Assembly (NCBI RefSeq): GCF_037892545.1
Contig: NZ_JBBKBG010000008.1
Coordinates: 16,959-80,958 of the forward strand
DNA from: Pseudogracilibacillus sp037892545
GTDB taxonomy: Bacteria; Bacillota; Bacilli; Bacillales; Amphibacillaceae
Length of the DNA stretch: 64,000 nt
Direction of reading: 5' to 3'
A program made the position numbers and the translations under genes. Under the pieces are notes generated by a model. It was not told the DNA's origin and ran no database searches. It saw nothing but the letters and a program-made list of their open reading frames with translations. Shown in pieces: positions 1 to 6,961 of this stretch. The stretch's first letter is position 1, and each line of letters opens with the position of its first letter.

Positions 1-213
1 AATTACATTAAAGAACAGTGGGGTGATAAATGGAGATAAACCATTCCATTTACTAAGCCCTATTAATTCGAAAGGGGTACCTGTCATCATCCACCAGTTT
101 GTGATAACAAGAAAATGAAGCAAAGAACTAAGAACGACTATACTAATGGTTAGGACCCAGAATGTTTTATTCGAAGTTAATTTAAAAATTTCTGCTCTAA
201 TAAGATTAATCAT
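1..213 (-). CDS. ABC-2 type exporter permease, N-terminal part (cut by window edge)
   Basis: Only the first 71 codons are visible; the gene continues beyond the left edge. The start MINLIRAEIFKLTSNKTFW is followed by a hydrophobic segment (about residues 17-38), the usual beginning of a multi-span ABC-2/BcrB-like permease. Its ATG overlaps the TAA of the ATP-binding gene by 8 nt (ATGATTAA) and has an AGGAGG ribosome site nine bases upstream, so the two are translationally coupled and most likely form one exporter. The substrate is not visible; bacitracin- or lantibiotic-type export is an inference from the ATPase partner and the nearby response regulator. Confidence 0.8.
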   Translation of the reverse strand, partial: MINLIRAEIFKLTSNKTFWVLTISIVVLSSLLHFLVITNWWMMTGTPFELIGLSKWNGLSPFITPLFFNVI

Positions 214-1129
214 TAGCCACACCTCCTATAAGCTTGGAAAAATAGCTTTCTAGATTATCGCCATTTTGTGAAAGATGCTCAATTATAAGCCCGTTTTCTG
301 TTAAAGTCTGTGATACCGTTCGAACATCATCTAAATAATCGTACAATTTAATTTTTCCATCCTGCATGACTTCAAAGTCTGTTGTACCTAATATTTCTTC
401 TATAATTATGGCGCCTTTCGTTGATTGGTCTACTTTTATCTGTAAATGTTGTCGACACTTTTCATCGAGTTCTTTTGCTGATAATTCCTCTAACATTTTC
501 CCCTTATGAATAATGCCATAATTTGTAGCAAGTTGATGAAGCTCACTCAAAATATGACTGGATATTAAAACGGTTATACCTTTCTCACGATTTAATTTTT
601 TTAGTAATTGTCGTAGCTCAACAATCCCCATTGGATCAAGGCCGTTCGTTGGTTCATCCAATATTAAAAATTCTGGATCACTTAATAGTGCAACTGCCAA
701 TCCTAATCGCTGTTTCATTCCTAAAGAAAAATGCTTTACTTTTTTCTTCGCCGTATCTTGAAGCCCAACAAGCTTAAGAGTTCGATCAATACAACTTCTT
801 CCTGGAATCCCTTTCTGTAAACGATGAACTTCTAAATTGTCATAGGCACTCATGTTGGGAAATAAGCCCGGATTCTCAATAATGGCTCCCATTCTTTTTT
901 GTGCTTCTACAATATTGGATTCTTTAATACTACCGAATAATTCAAGTTGTCCATTTGTTGGAAAAGAAAGACCTGTTATGATACGGAGCATCGTAGATTT
1001 CCCTGCACCATTTTGACCAATAAATCCGTAAATATCCCCTTTTTTTATCGACATACTGACGTTGTCAAGGGCTTTGTCTCCTTTAAATGTCTTTGTTATA
1101 TTTTTTGCTTTTAAAATATATTCACTCAT
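206..1129 (-). CDS. ABC transporter ATP-binding protein, BcrA/drug-exporter type
   Basis: ATPase subunit (307 aa) of a two-gene ABC exporter. The Walker A motif GQNGAGKST lies near residue 38, the signature FSLGMKQRLGLA near 133, Walker B FLILDEPTNGLDP near 155 and the H-loop ISSHILSEL near 190. The extended C-terminal region of about 90 residues is usual for the BcrA/CcmA-like family that works with ABC-2 permeases. An AGGGAGG site eight bases before the ATG fixes the start. The gene follows the response regulator on the same strand, with direct TTAAGA repeats in between, so regulation by that protein is plausible. The exported compound is unknown. Confidence 0.9.
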   Translation of the reverse strand: MSEYILKAKNITKTFKGDKALDNVSMSIKKGDIYGFIGQNGAGKSTMLRIITGLSFPTNGQLELFGSIKESNIVEAQKRMGAIIENPGLFPNMSAYDNLEVHRLQKGIPGRSCIDRTLKLVGLQDTAKKKVKHFSLGMKQRLGLAVALLSDPEFLILDEPTNGLDPMGIVELRQLLKKLNREKGITVLISSHILSELHQLATNYGIIHKGKMLEELSAKELDEKCRQHLQIKVDQSTKGAIIIEEILGTTDFEVMQDGKIKLYDYLDDVRTVSQTLTENGLIIEHLSQNGDNLESYFSKLIGGVAND

Positions 1130-1195
1130 GATTCATACCTCCCTTGGCTTCTTTCCTTAGTATAGGAAAGATTACTTAAAAAGGTATAAAGAAAT

Positions 1196-1212
1196 TCTTA
1201 ATTAAATCTTAA
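1196..1212 (-). promoter_or_regulatory. putative response-regulator operator before the ABC exporter
   Basis: Read on the minus strand, two TTAAGA hexamers lie 11 bp apart (ending at 1212 and 1201), in the gap before the ABC gene and overlapping the regulator stop codon. An 11-bp repeat period is the usual spacing of OmpR/PhoB-family operators. A related three-fold repeat lies before the hydrolase gene at 2553-2580. Confidence 0.5.
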
Positions 1213-1895
1213 GATTCCATGCGATATCCCATTCCCCATACAGTTTTAATATATTGCCCATCCGGATTAGCTTTTGTGAGCTTATTGCGCAAGTTACTCA
1301 TATGAACGTTAATTGTATTATCGTCTGCATGATAAGGTTCTCCCCATACACTTTCAAACAAATTAGGCTTAGAGAAGACCTTTTGTGGTGACTCCATTAG
1401 CAGCTGTAAGATTTGATATTCCCGTGCAGTTAAAGTAATAATAGAGCCATTAACGGTTACCGTTTTTGTGTTTTTATCTAATTGAATATCTTTATAGGTC
1501 AATACATCCTGTTGAGGCTTTTTTGCGTTTCTATATCTACGTAATAATGATTCCATACGAGCAACGACTTCATCAATATCAAACGGCTTTGTGATAAAAT
1601 CATCCGCACCAATCTTTAAGCTATTAATTTTTGTTTCCTTTTCCGTTTTAGCGGAAATAATAATGACTGGAGTCGTTACTTTTTCTGTTATCTTGTTTAA
1701 TATTTGTTCCCCATCCATTCCTGGAAGCATTAAATCAAGTAAAATTAAATCCCAGTCCTGCTTATCCAAATATATTAAAGCCTCTGTTCCTGAATAAGCA
1801 GGTTGTGTATGGTAGTTATTCTTTTTAGCAATGTTACAAAGTAATTGATTAATATCATTGTCATCTTCCACCACTAAAATTTTTGTTTCGTTCAT
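1209..1895 (-). CDS. OmpR-family response regulator
   Basis: DNA-binding response regulator of 228 aa. The receiver domain shows the acidic pair in VVEDD (about residues 8-9), the phospho-acceptor Asp in LILLDLMLPGMDG (about 51), the Thr/Ser region IIISAK and the conserved Lys in ITKPFD. The C-terminal winged helix ends in KTVWGMGYRME, as in PhoB-type proteins. An upstream in-frame ATG (at 1901) lies directly on the AAGGAAG site, so the second ATG, seven bases after it, is the better start. No histidine kinase is visible next to it; the partner may lie left of the window or elsewhere. The preceding gene is a NlpC/P60-like hydrolase 25 bases upstream. Confidence 0.92.
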   Translation of the reverse strand: MNETKILVVEDDNDINQLLCNIAKKNNYHTQPAYSGTEALIYLDKQDWDLILLDLMLPGMDGEQILNKITEKVTTPVIIISAKTEKETKINSLKIGADDFITKPFDIDEVVARMESLLRRYRNAKKPQQDVLTYKDIQLDKNTKTVTVNGSIITLTAREYQILQLLMESPQKVFSKPNLFESVWGEPYHADDNTINVHMSNLRNKLTKANPDGQYIKTVWGMGYRMES

Positions 1896-1920
1896 CGGCA
1901 TTCTTCCTTTTCACATAAAT

Positions 1921-2484
1921 TTAATTAGCAATGGGCATGTACCAATTATTTTCTTTCTTATTATCAGGATAATACTTTAACGTTCCTTCATACAATTGAT
2001 TCCATTCCAAAATTTTTTGAAAATCAGATGGAGCGATTAGCGACGGTGATAAATCGAAATCAATTAAGCTTCCTTTTTTTAATACATTCGCAACAAATTC
2101 AGAACAAAATAAAGCTTTTTTTCTTTTTATCGGTTTTTTCATTATATACCCAAACAAACCCAGAAAATTATAGCGGTAAGTATCCTTTTGTACTTTCATC
2201 TTCTCTACCAACTGTTTCATCTCGTTCCATTGTTCCTCGGTTACATCGATTGAATAAATAGCACAGGCTGATTGTTGAAATAATCCTTGCTTCATATCCT
2301 CTTTTACAAATCCAGCTTGAAAAGGGTTTGCCATCTTCTTTCTTCCAAAACTATAGACTTCCGTTAATTGTCGGTCGAAGGAAATAGATGCATGATTATA
2401 AGGTTGTTTTGTATATAGTTTGATCAATTTTGTAAAAAATGAGCCTGTGTCTGTTAAAAGTATATACACTTTTTTCTCTGTCAA
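1921..2484 (-). CDS. YiiX/permuted NlpC-P60-like cysteine hydrolase
   Basis: A 187-aa protein resembling the YiiX/YebB-like permuted papain fold. The putative catalytic His is in QPYNHASISFD (near residue 31) and the putative nucleophile Cys in ALFCSEFVANVL (near 127), the permuted order His then Cys. No signal peptide is seen, so it probably acts in the cytoplasm or on the inner membrane face. Family members cleave amide or ester bonds in peptidoglycan- or lipid-related substrates; the substrate here is unknown. It is first in a minus-strand unit with the response regulator and has 11-bp-spaced TTAAGA-like repeats upstream, which suggests control by that regulator. Confidence 0.75.
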   Translation of the reverse strand: MTEKKVYILLTDTGSFFTKLIKLYTKQPYNHASISFDRQLTEVYSFGRKKMANPFQAGFVKEDMKQGLFQQSACAIYSIDVTEEQWNEMKQLVEKMKVQKDTYRYNFLGLFGYIMKKPIKRKKALFCSEFVANVLKKGSLIDFDLSPSLIAPSDFQKILEWNQLYEGTLKYYPDNKKENNWYMPIAN

Positions 2485-2552
2485 TTACATTCTCCTTTTT
2501 CCGAATGATTTTTAAGCTAATTCAAACTTTACAAGTTAAAACATAATAAATG

Positions 2553-2580
2553 CTTAAATCATTTATTAAGAAATTCTTAA
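2553..2580 (-). promoter_or_regulatory. putative response-regulator operator, three 11-bp repeats
   Basis: On the minus strand the hexamers TTAAGA, TTAATA and TTTAAG begin at 2580, 2569 and 2558, exactly 11 bp apart, about 70-95 bp before the hydrolase start. The first overlaps a palindrome TTAAGAAATTCTTAA. The shared hexamer with the site at 1196-1212 supports a common regulator, probably the neighbouring OmpR-type protein. Confidence 0.5.
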
Positions 2581-2859
2581 ATTACGAAAATAGGAGAAAT
2601 TGCGGCAACGAATCGAGTAGATCAGCTATAATAAGTCAATAGAAAAGGTAAAAAATGATTATCCCACTAGCAACCGTCTTGGTGTTTTCACACAAAGATA
2701 ATCGTGACAAGCTTCGTGCTTAGGAAATTGCTTTTGAAAAGAAATTAGATTCATTCCTGAATACTTAGCTATGTAAATGCACCCCTCAATAACAGTTATT
2801 TGTAGCTATTATATCGAACTTTCGATCGTTCATGAAGATGTTCTGAGTAGAAGGGATAC

Positions 2860-3018
2860 TCATTTTTTATAATAATAAGTGTTATATGGAATACCGGAAA
2901 TTTTGAGTAATGTCTTCACAGGATAATCTTGCCTTAGCTCATATATTACTTTTTGTTTTGCCGTAATTTGCTTTCTTCTTGAACTAAGACTTTCCACTTT
3001 ATAAATAGAATTTTCCGT
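2860..3018 (-). pseudogene. IS3-family transposase relic
   Basis: A short reading frame on the minus strand encodes a piece with the features of the start of IS3/IS150-type OrfB: KQKVIYELRQDYPVKTLLK followed by SGIPYNTYYYKK and then a stop. Stops on both sides leave about 52 codons, with no DDE catalytic domain nearby, so this is a dead fragment. The rest of the 2485-3082 interval shows no gene. The relic marks an old insertion between the hydrolase and the thioredoxin-like gene. Confidence 0.7.
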
Positions 3019-3082
3019 TTAATAATATGTATAAATTTTTACTCCACCTGACTTATGCTCAGTGGTCTGATGGTGCATAAAG

Positions 3083-3174
3083 CCAAATTACATTTTCTAT
3101 AATGAATCGATTGTAATTCCCTATGATAATGATAGGTAATTTGGGATTGTTTACTTTTGGGCTTCTTCTATAAT
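3083..3174 (+). promoter_or_regulatory. promoter of the thioredoxin-like gene with upstream inverted repeats
   Basis: A -35 TTGTTT (3147-3152) and a -10 TATAAT (3169-3174), 16 bp apart, precede the CPVC-protein gene. Upstream, CCAAATTAC (3083-3091) and GTAATTTGG (3136-3144) form a perfect 9-bp inverted repeat, and CCTATgataatgATAGG (3120-3136) is a second dyad ending against it. The dyad contains GATAATGATA, half of a Fur-box consensus, but the other half does not match, so Fur control is not claimed. Confidence 0.5.
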
Positions 3175-3221
3175 GAGAATTAAGTAGCAATGCTACAAAT
3201 AATGAAGGAGATGATGGGGAA

Positions 3222-3458
3222 ATGTCAAAAGCAATTTTTTATCATGCAGGTTGTCCAGTATGTGTAGATGCGGAGCAAATGGTCCTTGATTATCTTGACA
3301 AATCAAAAGTGACTGCAGAAGTAGTACATCTTGGTACAGAAAAAAATCGTATTGAAGAAGCAGAAAAACTTGGGGTAAAATCGGTTCCAGCATTAGTGAT
3401 TGATGACAATGTATATCATATCAATTTCGGTGCAAGTTTAGCGGATGTTAAGGGGTAG
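3222..3458 (+). CDS. small thioredoxin/glutaredoxin-like protein with CPVC motif
   Basis: A 78-aa single-domain thioredoxin-fold protein. It shows a beta strand followed by the redox motif GCPVC (Cys about residues 11 and 14) and the cis-Pro segment VKSVPALVID (about 51-60), the two hallmarks of glutaredoxin-like thiol-disulfide proteins. It has no signal peptide and is probably cytoplasmic. An AAGGAG site and a clear sigma-A promoter precede it. A tRNA-Cys gene follows 37 bp after the stop with no obvious terminator between, so both may be on one transcript. The redox partner is unknown. Confidence 0.85.
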   Translation: MSKAIFYHAGCPVCVDAEQMVLDYLDKSKVTAEVVHLGTEKNRIEEAEKLGVKSVPALVIDDNVYHINFGASLADVKG

Positions 3459-3495
3459 ACCTTAAAAGAAGGTACTGTTTTGTGTACCTTCATCT

Positions 3496-3567
3496 GGGAG
3501 TATAGTAAAATTGGCAAGGCGAAGGTCTGCAAAACCTTATATTCTGGTTCAAATCCAGATGCTCCCT
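3496..3567 (+). tRNA. tRNA-Cys (GCA), divergent D arm
   Basis: A 72-nt cloverleaf can be drawn. The acceptor GGGAGTA pairs with TGCTCCC with one G-U; the anticodon stem AAGGT/ACCTT and the T stem TCTGG/CCAGA are perfect. The anticodon loop CTGCAAA gives GCA, and the base after the acceptor is T, the U73 typical of cysteine tRNAs. The D stem is poor: GTA against GGC gives one G-C, one U-G and one mismatch, while the D loop keeps GG. CCA is not encoded. The intact long stems suggest selection. It may be a second, specialised or pseudo tRNA-Cys rather than the main one. Confidence 0.85.
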
Positions 3568-3729
3568 CCTAACAAATTCCTTAAATAAAGAAAGTATAAA
3601 AATTTGATAACGGACTAGCTTCTTACGGAATCCATGGGGCCTGGTTTCTCGAAAGCCATGCCCCTTATTCATTCAGCATCACAATGAAAGAAAAAGTATT
3701 GCGACTGTAAAATTCTCCTTAATCAGATG

Positions 3730-4626
3730 TCAGTTAATATGTTCATCTTTAATTGTTTTTATTAATTGTTCCATAAATACACGACTAGCGGCACACAGAT
3801 GTTTGTTCTTTCGATAGGCAATGCCAATCTGTGTGGTGATGACCGGATCTTTAATAGGAATCGTTGTAATCTGAGCATGATTAATATAATCTAAGTAAGC
3901 TTTTGGAAGTATTGTAACACCAACACCTTGGCTAACCATTTGAATAATAGATTCCATTGTTGTCATTTCGAGCACTGGTTTCGGTTCGAAATTCATGAAG
4001 CGACATTGTTCGTTAACTACTTGCCGTAGAAAATAGGTTTCAGGCAATAAAATGGTGGATGTTTCTTTTAACACTTGAAGTGATACACCCTTTTCCTTTG
4101 CAAGGGGATGATCTTTAGGTGCAGCAAAAGCAAGCTCTTCTTTGTAGAGCGGAATCGCCTCTAAGTCTTCGTGTTCTAATGGTAGAAAAATAATACCCAA
4201 ATCCAATTCATTTTGTAATAACCCTTTATAAATATCTCCAGTTCGTAACCCTTGTATAGAAAGTTCTACATTGGGATAGGCATGGTGAAACCCGATCACT
4301 GTTGGGGATAGCAAATAATTAACAACTGTGAGAAGGCTGCCTATTTTGAGTGTACCTCTCTCTAATCCTTGAAGCTCGCTAATTGCAGCTTGTGCCTGAG
4401 AAATCTCATGAAATACATTGTAGCTGTGATGGAGCAAGGTTTTTCCCGCATCCGTAAGTATATTCTTCTTGCCAATTCGATCAAATAAAGGCATCCCTAC
4501 TTCATGTTCCAATAATGCAATTTGTTGACTAAGAGAAGGTTGGGCAATCCCTAGTTTTTCCGCGGCACGTGTGAAATGCAACTCCTGACATAGCACGATA
4601 AAGTATTCTAATTGTTTTAGTTCCAA
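3730..4626 (-). CDS. LysR-family transcriptional regulator
   Basis: A 298-aa regulator. The N-terminal helix-turn-helix covers about residues 1-60 (TRAAEKLGIAQPSLSQQIALLE), followed by a linker helix and a periplasmic-binding-like effector domain. An in-frame TTG lies further upstream at 4641, but the TTG at 4626 has GGGAGGG six bases before it and begins LELKQLEYF, the usual family N-terminus, so it is preferred. The gene is convergent with the thioredoxin-like gene and tRNA-Cys. Its own upstream region holds a 12-bp inverted repeat, a likely autoregulatory site. No target operon is divergent here, so the effector cannot be guessed. Confidence 0.92.
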   Translation of the reverse strand: MELKQLEYFIVLCQELHFTRAAEKLGIAQPSLSQQIALLEHEVGMPLFDRIGKKNILTDAGKTLLHHSYNVFHEISQAQAAISELQGLERGTLKIGSLLTVVNYLLSPTVIGFHHAYPNVELSIQGLRTGDIYKGLLQNELDLGIIFLPLEHEDLEAIPLYKEELAFAAPKDHPLAKEKGVSLQVLKETSTILLPETYFLRQVVNEQCRFMNFEPKPVLEMTTMESIIQMVSQGVGVTILPKAYLDYINHAQITTIPIKDPVITTQIGIAYRKNKHLCAASRVFMEQLIKTIKDEHIN

Positions 4627-4657
4627 CGAATTCCCTCCCAAATTTATAACAATAGGT

Positions 4658-4704
4658 TTCTACTATTATTATATATGAATTCATTGAAAATTATAATAGT
4701 AGAA
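4658..4704. promoter_or_regulatory. 12-bp inverted repeat upstream of the LysR gene
   Basis: TTCTACTATTAT (4658-4669) and its exact reverse complement ATAATAGTAGAA (4693-4704) flank a 23-bp spacer, 32-78 bp before the LysR start. Spaced dyads at this position are typical LysR-type autoregulatory sites. The 4705-4865 interval shows nothing else. Confidence 0.5.
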
Positions 4705-4865
4705 GTATTGTTTTCTTCATCCGTGATTTCATCATAAGGCTAATTTCCCTTAAGTAAATAGCATTGAGAAAATTAGGCAATCACTTGATACGATTGTGAT
4801 ACCAGTCATGGTTGCATTTGTTGCATAATAAAGCTAACCAAGTTGTTACATATCTTTATTTACAC

Positions 4866-4896
4866 CAAAAAATAGAAAAGGTGATACCTTTTCTAT
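4866..4896 (-). terminator. Rho-independent terminator of the 4953-5504 gene
   Basis: On the minus strand an 11-bp stem (4886-4896 with 4872-4882) with a 3-nt loop is followed by a run of six T. It lies about 57 bp after the stop codon. Confidence 0.85.
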
Positions 4897-4952
4897 ATTC
4901 CTTCCCTTATTTATTCTATAGATTCTTCCGTATTTTCTATTTTAAATAATGA

Positions 4953-5504
4953 TTATAATGGATTTAAATGTATATCTTTTGGCCCTTTCCGAGTAAAGAA
5001 ACGGACGGTATTTTCAGAAAGCCATTCCTCATTTCCTAAACCTAAAATACCTTCAGCATCAATATCAGATGAATAATCTCGAACCATGATAGTAATTGAT
5101 TGGTCGTTAAGTCGCTTGCCAATAAAACCGAACTTTGTTTTATAAAAATTGTAAAAATAAGTTGTTTCCCCTAATGTAGCATGTCGATACTCAATAACAA
5201 CTGATTGTTTTCTATAAGGGTTATCGATTTCCGTATAACTATAATCCTGCAACAGTAAGATAAAACTATAAAACAACATGACAGGTATACTAATGAATAA
5301 AAAAGAAGTTATTGCAACAATTGTCCATACTTTAGAAAGTTTTGATTTAATGAGGATTACAATAATCATTACAATATTTATAACTAAAGGGATGATATAT
5401 CCGGTAGGTTTTAAAAAGAGTAGAACATACCCTGTCAAATGCATGATGACAAGGATGAAGTTCATAATTCCTAAAGTGACGAGCATCCATTTTTCTTTTG
5501 ACAT
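4953..5504 (-). CDS. membrane protein of unknown function
   Basis: I do not recognise a family. The 183-aa product has three to four hydrophobic segments in its first 90 residues and then a soluble C-terminal part of about 95 residues rich in aromatic and charged residues (TTYFYNFYKTKFGFIG). The ATG at 5504 has GGAGAG five bases upstream and is preferred over upstream GTG/ATG codons. The gene is monocistronic, with a clear terminator. The architecture resembles small Bacillus cell-envelope proteins, but no function can be given. Confidence 0.7.
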   Translation of the reverse strand: MSKEKWMLVTLGIMNFILVIMHLTGYVLLFLKPTGYIIPLVINIVMIIVILIKSKLSKVWTIVAITSFLFISIPVMLFYSFILLLQDYSYTEIDNPYRKQSVVIEYRHATLGETTYFYNFYKTKFGFIGKRLNDQSITIMVRDYSSDIDAEGILGLGNEEWLSENTVRFFTRKGPKDIHLNPL

Positions 5505-5705
5505 AAGGCTCTCCATTCCCACTAATCTTCGTGAAATATTTTAAATCATTTCTCTAACAATAATTGACCTGTTTGTTGAGGAAATGAAATTTCAATTGCT
5601 TTTGGTTGCATTAGGGCGTTTTCATGTTTTTAAAAAAGAGTTTTGTGAAAAGCATACGTACGAATTACACGTATGATCATCTAAAGGGAAATTTTAGATG
5701 GGGGA

Positions 5706-6140
5706 TTAATCGTCTTCCTCCATATCCTTTTCTTGTTTTAGTCTAAGTCGATAGATGTATGAAACAGGAATAATCCCACTAATAAAAATAGTGCCTCCTA
5801 TAAGGAGTCCATCACTCCAGTTAAAGTTTGGTGTAATGGCGGTAAGTACCCCGAACGTAATGGCGAATACCATAACTACAATAAAACTAATAATATAGGA
5901 CCTAGTAGCATTTTTGGGTTCTTTTTCGTTTTCAACGTTTATACTCATGTTTAAGTAATTATAAACGATTGCGGTTAAAATAAAGACAAACCATAAGGGG
6001 TTTTTTGTCACGCCCTCCATACCATTTTTGAAAAATTCATAGCCTAAAATACCGAAAATACCTATCGTTTGTACGATATAAGCTATTTTTATGTTTTGTA
6101 AATTTAGCGTTATTAATCTCTCGTCTTTAATTTTTTTCAT
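5706..6140 (-). CDS. four-helix membrane protein paired with an XRE regulator
   Basis: A 144-aa protein with four predicted membrane segments (around residues 18-37, 48-65, 82-103 and 110-130) and charged ends. It resembles the DUF6773-type proteins that are commonly encoded after a small XRE-type repressor. Its ATG overlaps the end of the regulator gene by 14 nt and has an AGGAGGG site, so the two are co-translated. A sensing or modulating role for the membrane protein toward the repressor is an inference from this conserved pairing. Confidence 0.75.
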   Translation of the reverse strand: MKKIKDERLITLNLQNIKIAYIVQTIGIFGILGYEFFKNGMEGVTKNPLWFVFILTAIVYNYLNMSINVENEKEPKNATRSYIISFIVVMVFAITFGVLTAITPNFNWSDGLLIGGTIFISGIIPVSYIYRLRLKQEKDMEEDD

Positions 6141-6342
6141 CAAAATCCCTCCTGTCTATCCAAAATATTTCATCTAACGTTGCATTCACTGCATAACAAA
6201 TTTGTAAACACAATTTTAAAGAAGGATTATATTTTCCCTTTTCAATAAGACTGACTGTTTGACGGGTAATACCTACTGCATCGGCAAGTTCCTTCTGTGT
6301 TAATTCTGCTTTTATACGGGCAATCTTTACGTCATTTTTCAT
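6127..6342 (-). CDS. XRE-family transcriptional regulator
   Basis: A 71-aa stand-alone helix-turn-helix protein: KAELTQKELADAVGITRQTVSLIEKGKYNPSL is the complete five-helix XRE core, followed by the usual short tail LDEIFWID. It starts at an ATG with an AGGAGG site. The promoter is overlapped by palindromes (6362-6389) that it probably binds for autorepression. It forms an operon with the membrane protein that follows, and its promoter lies back to back with the GntR operon. Confidence 0.92.
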   Translation of the reverse strand: MKNDVKIARIKAELTQKELADAVGITRQTVSLIEKGKYNPSLKLCLQICYAVNATLDEIFWIDRRDFDEKN

Positions 6343-6361
6343 ATCATATCCTCCACCTACA

Positions 6362-6403
6362 ATGTAATATATAAATTACATAATGTCAATTATATATTAC
6401 ATG
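6362..6403 (-). promoter_or_regulatory. promoter and palindromic operator of the XRE operon
   Basis: On the minus strand a -35 TTGACA (6384-6389) and a -10 TACATT (6361-6366) are 17 bp apart. A palindrome with ATGTAAT/ATTACAT arms (6362-6381) covers the spacer and -10, and a near copy in inverted orientation lies at 6389-6403. Placement fits autorepression by the XRE protein. Confidence 0.6.
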
Positions 6404-6512
6404 ATTAATAGGAGAGAAAGGCGAGGAATAGCTTTAATAGACGTATTTCAAATGTTTGTATGTGAATATTTATTGCAACATTGTCTTTATATTCAAGAAA
6501 AAAAATTACTAG

Positions 6513-6561
6513 TTGCAAGAATAGAAAATTGTGTATATAATGTGTATATAGTATATATACA
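6513..6561 (+). promoter_or_regulatory. promoter and operator of the GntR/ABC operon
   Basis: A -35 TTGCAA (6513-6518) and a perfect -10 TATAAT (6536-6541) are 17 bp apart. Directly after the -10 lies the palindrome TGTATATA-gta-TATATACA (6543-6561), a position typical for repression by a YtrA-type GntR protein. Confidence 0.65.
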
Positions 6562-6583
6562 TTGTGTGGAATGGTGGGAAGAA

Positions 6584-6955
6584 ATGCATATATTAATTTC
6601 GAATAATTCCAAGGAACCGATTTATGAACAAATTACGAATCAAGTAAAATCGCTTATTTTATCAGGTGAATTAAAAGAAGGGCAAGCGATTCCTTCTATG
6701 AGAACTTTAGCAAAAGACTTACAAATAAGTGTGATTACAACGAAACGTGCCTATAAGGAATTGGAAGAATCCGGTTATATTTATTCCGTCGTTGGTAAAG
6801 GATCTTTTGTTGCAGAGCAAAATGTAGAAATGATTCGTGAAAAAAAGCTAAAAATTATTGAAGAACAGCTACAAGCTGTCATTGAAAATAGTAAAGATTT
6901 AGGGGTTTCCCTTGAAGAATTACAGCAATTATTAAAAATACTTTATGAGGAGTAA
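6584..6955 (+). CDS. GntR-family regulator, YtrA subfamily
   Basis: A 123-aa regulator: the N-terminal winged helix (EPIYEQITNQVKSLILSGEL, then ISVITTKRAYKELEESGYI) is followed by a short C-terminal helical tail, the size and shape of the YtrA subfamily. Reading frame extends upstream to 6383, but the promoter and operator lie inside that extension and the first family-like residues begin at this ATG, so the long start is rejected. It precedes an ABC transporter with a 6-bp gap. YtrA-type regulators usually repress their own ABC operon and respond to cell-wall-active compounds. Confidence 0.9.
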   Translation: MHILISNNSKEPIYEQITNQVKSLILSGELKEGQAIPSMRTLAKDLQISVITTKRAYKELEESGYIYSVVGKGSFVAEQNVEMIREKKLKIIEEQLQAVIENSKDLGVSLEELQQLLKILYEE

Positions 6956-6961
6956 TTTCAG

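Noticed and set aside
3120..3136. Fur box before the thioredoxin-like gene
   Set aside because: Only GATAATGATA matches; the right half of the palindrome is absent, unlike the two good Fur boxes in the window.
3490..3672. Minus-strand frame of 60 codons over the tRNA gene
   Set aside because: It runs antisense through the tRNA-Cys and has no ribosome site.
6383..6583. 67-residue N-terminal extension of the GntR regulator
   Set aside because: The segment holds the promoter and operator and has no family similarity; the downstream ATG has a ribosome site.
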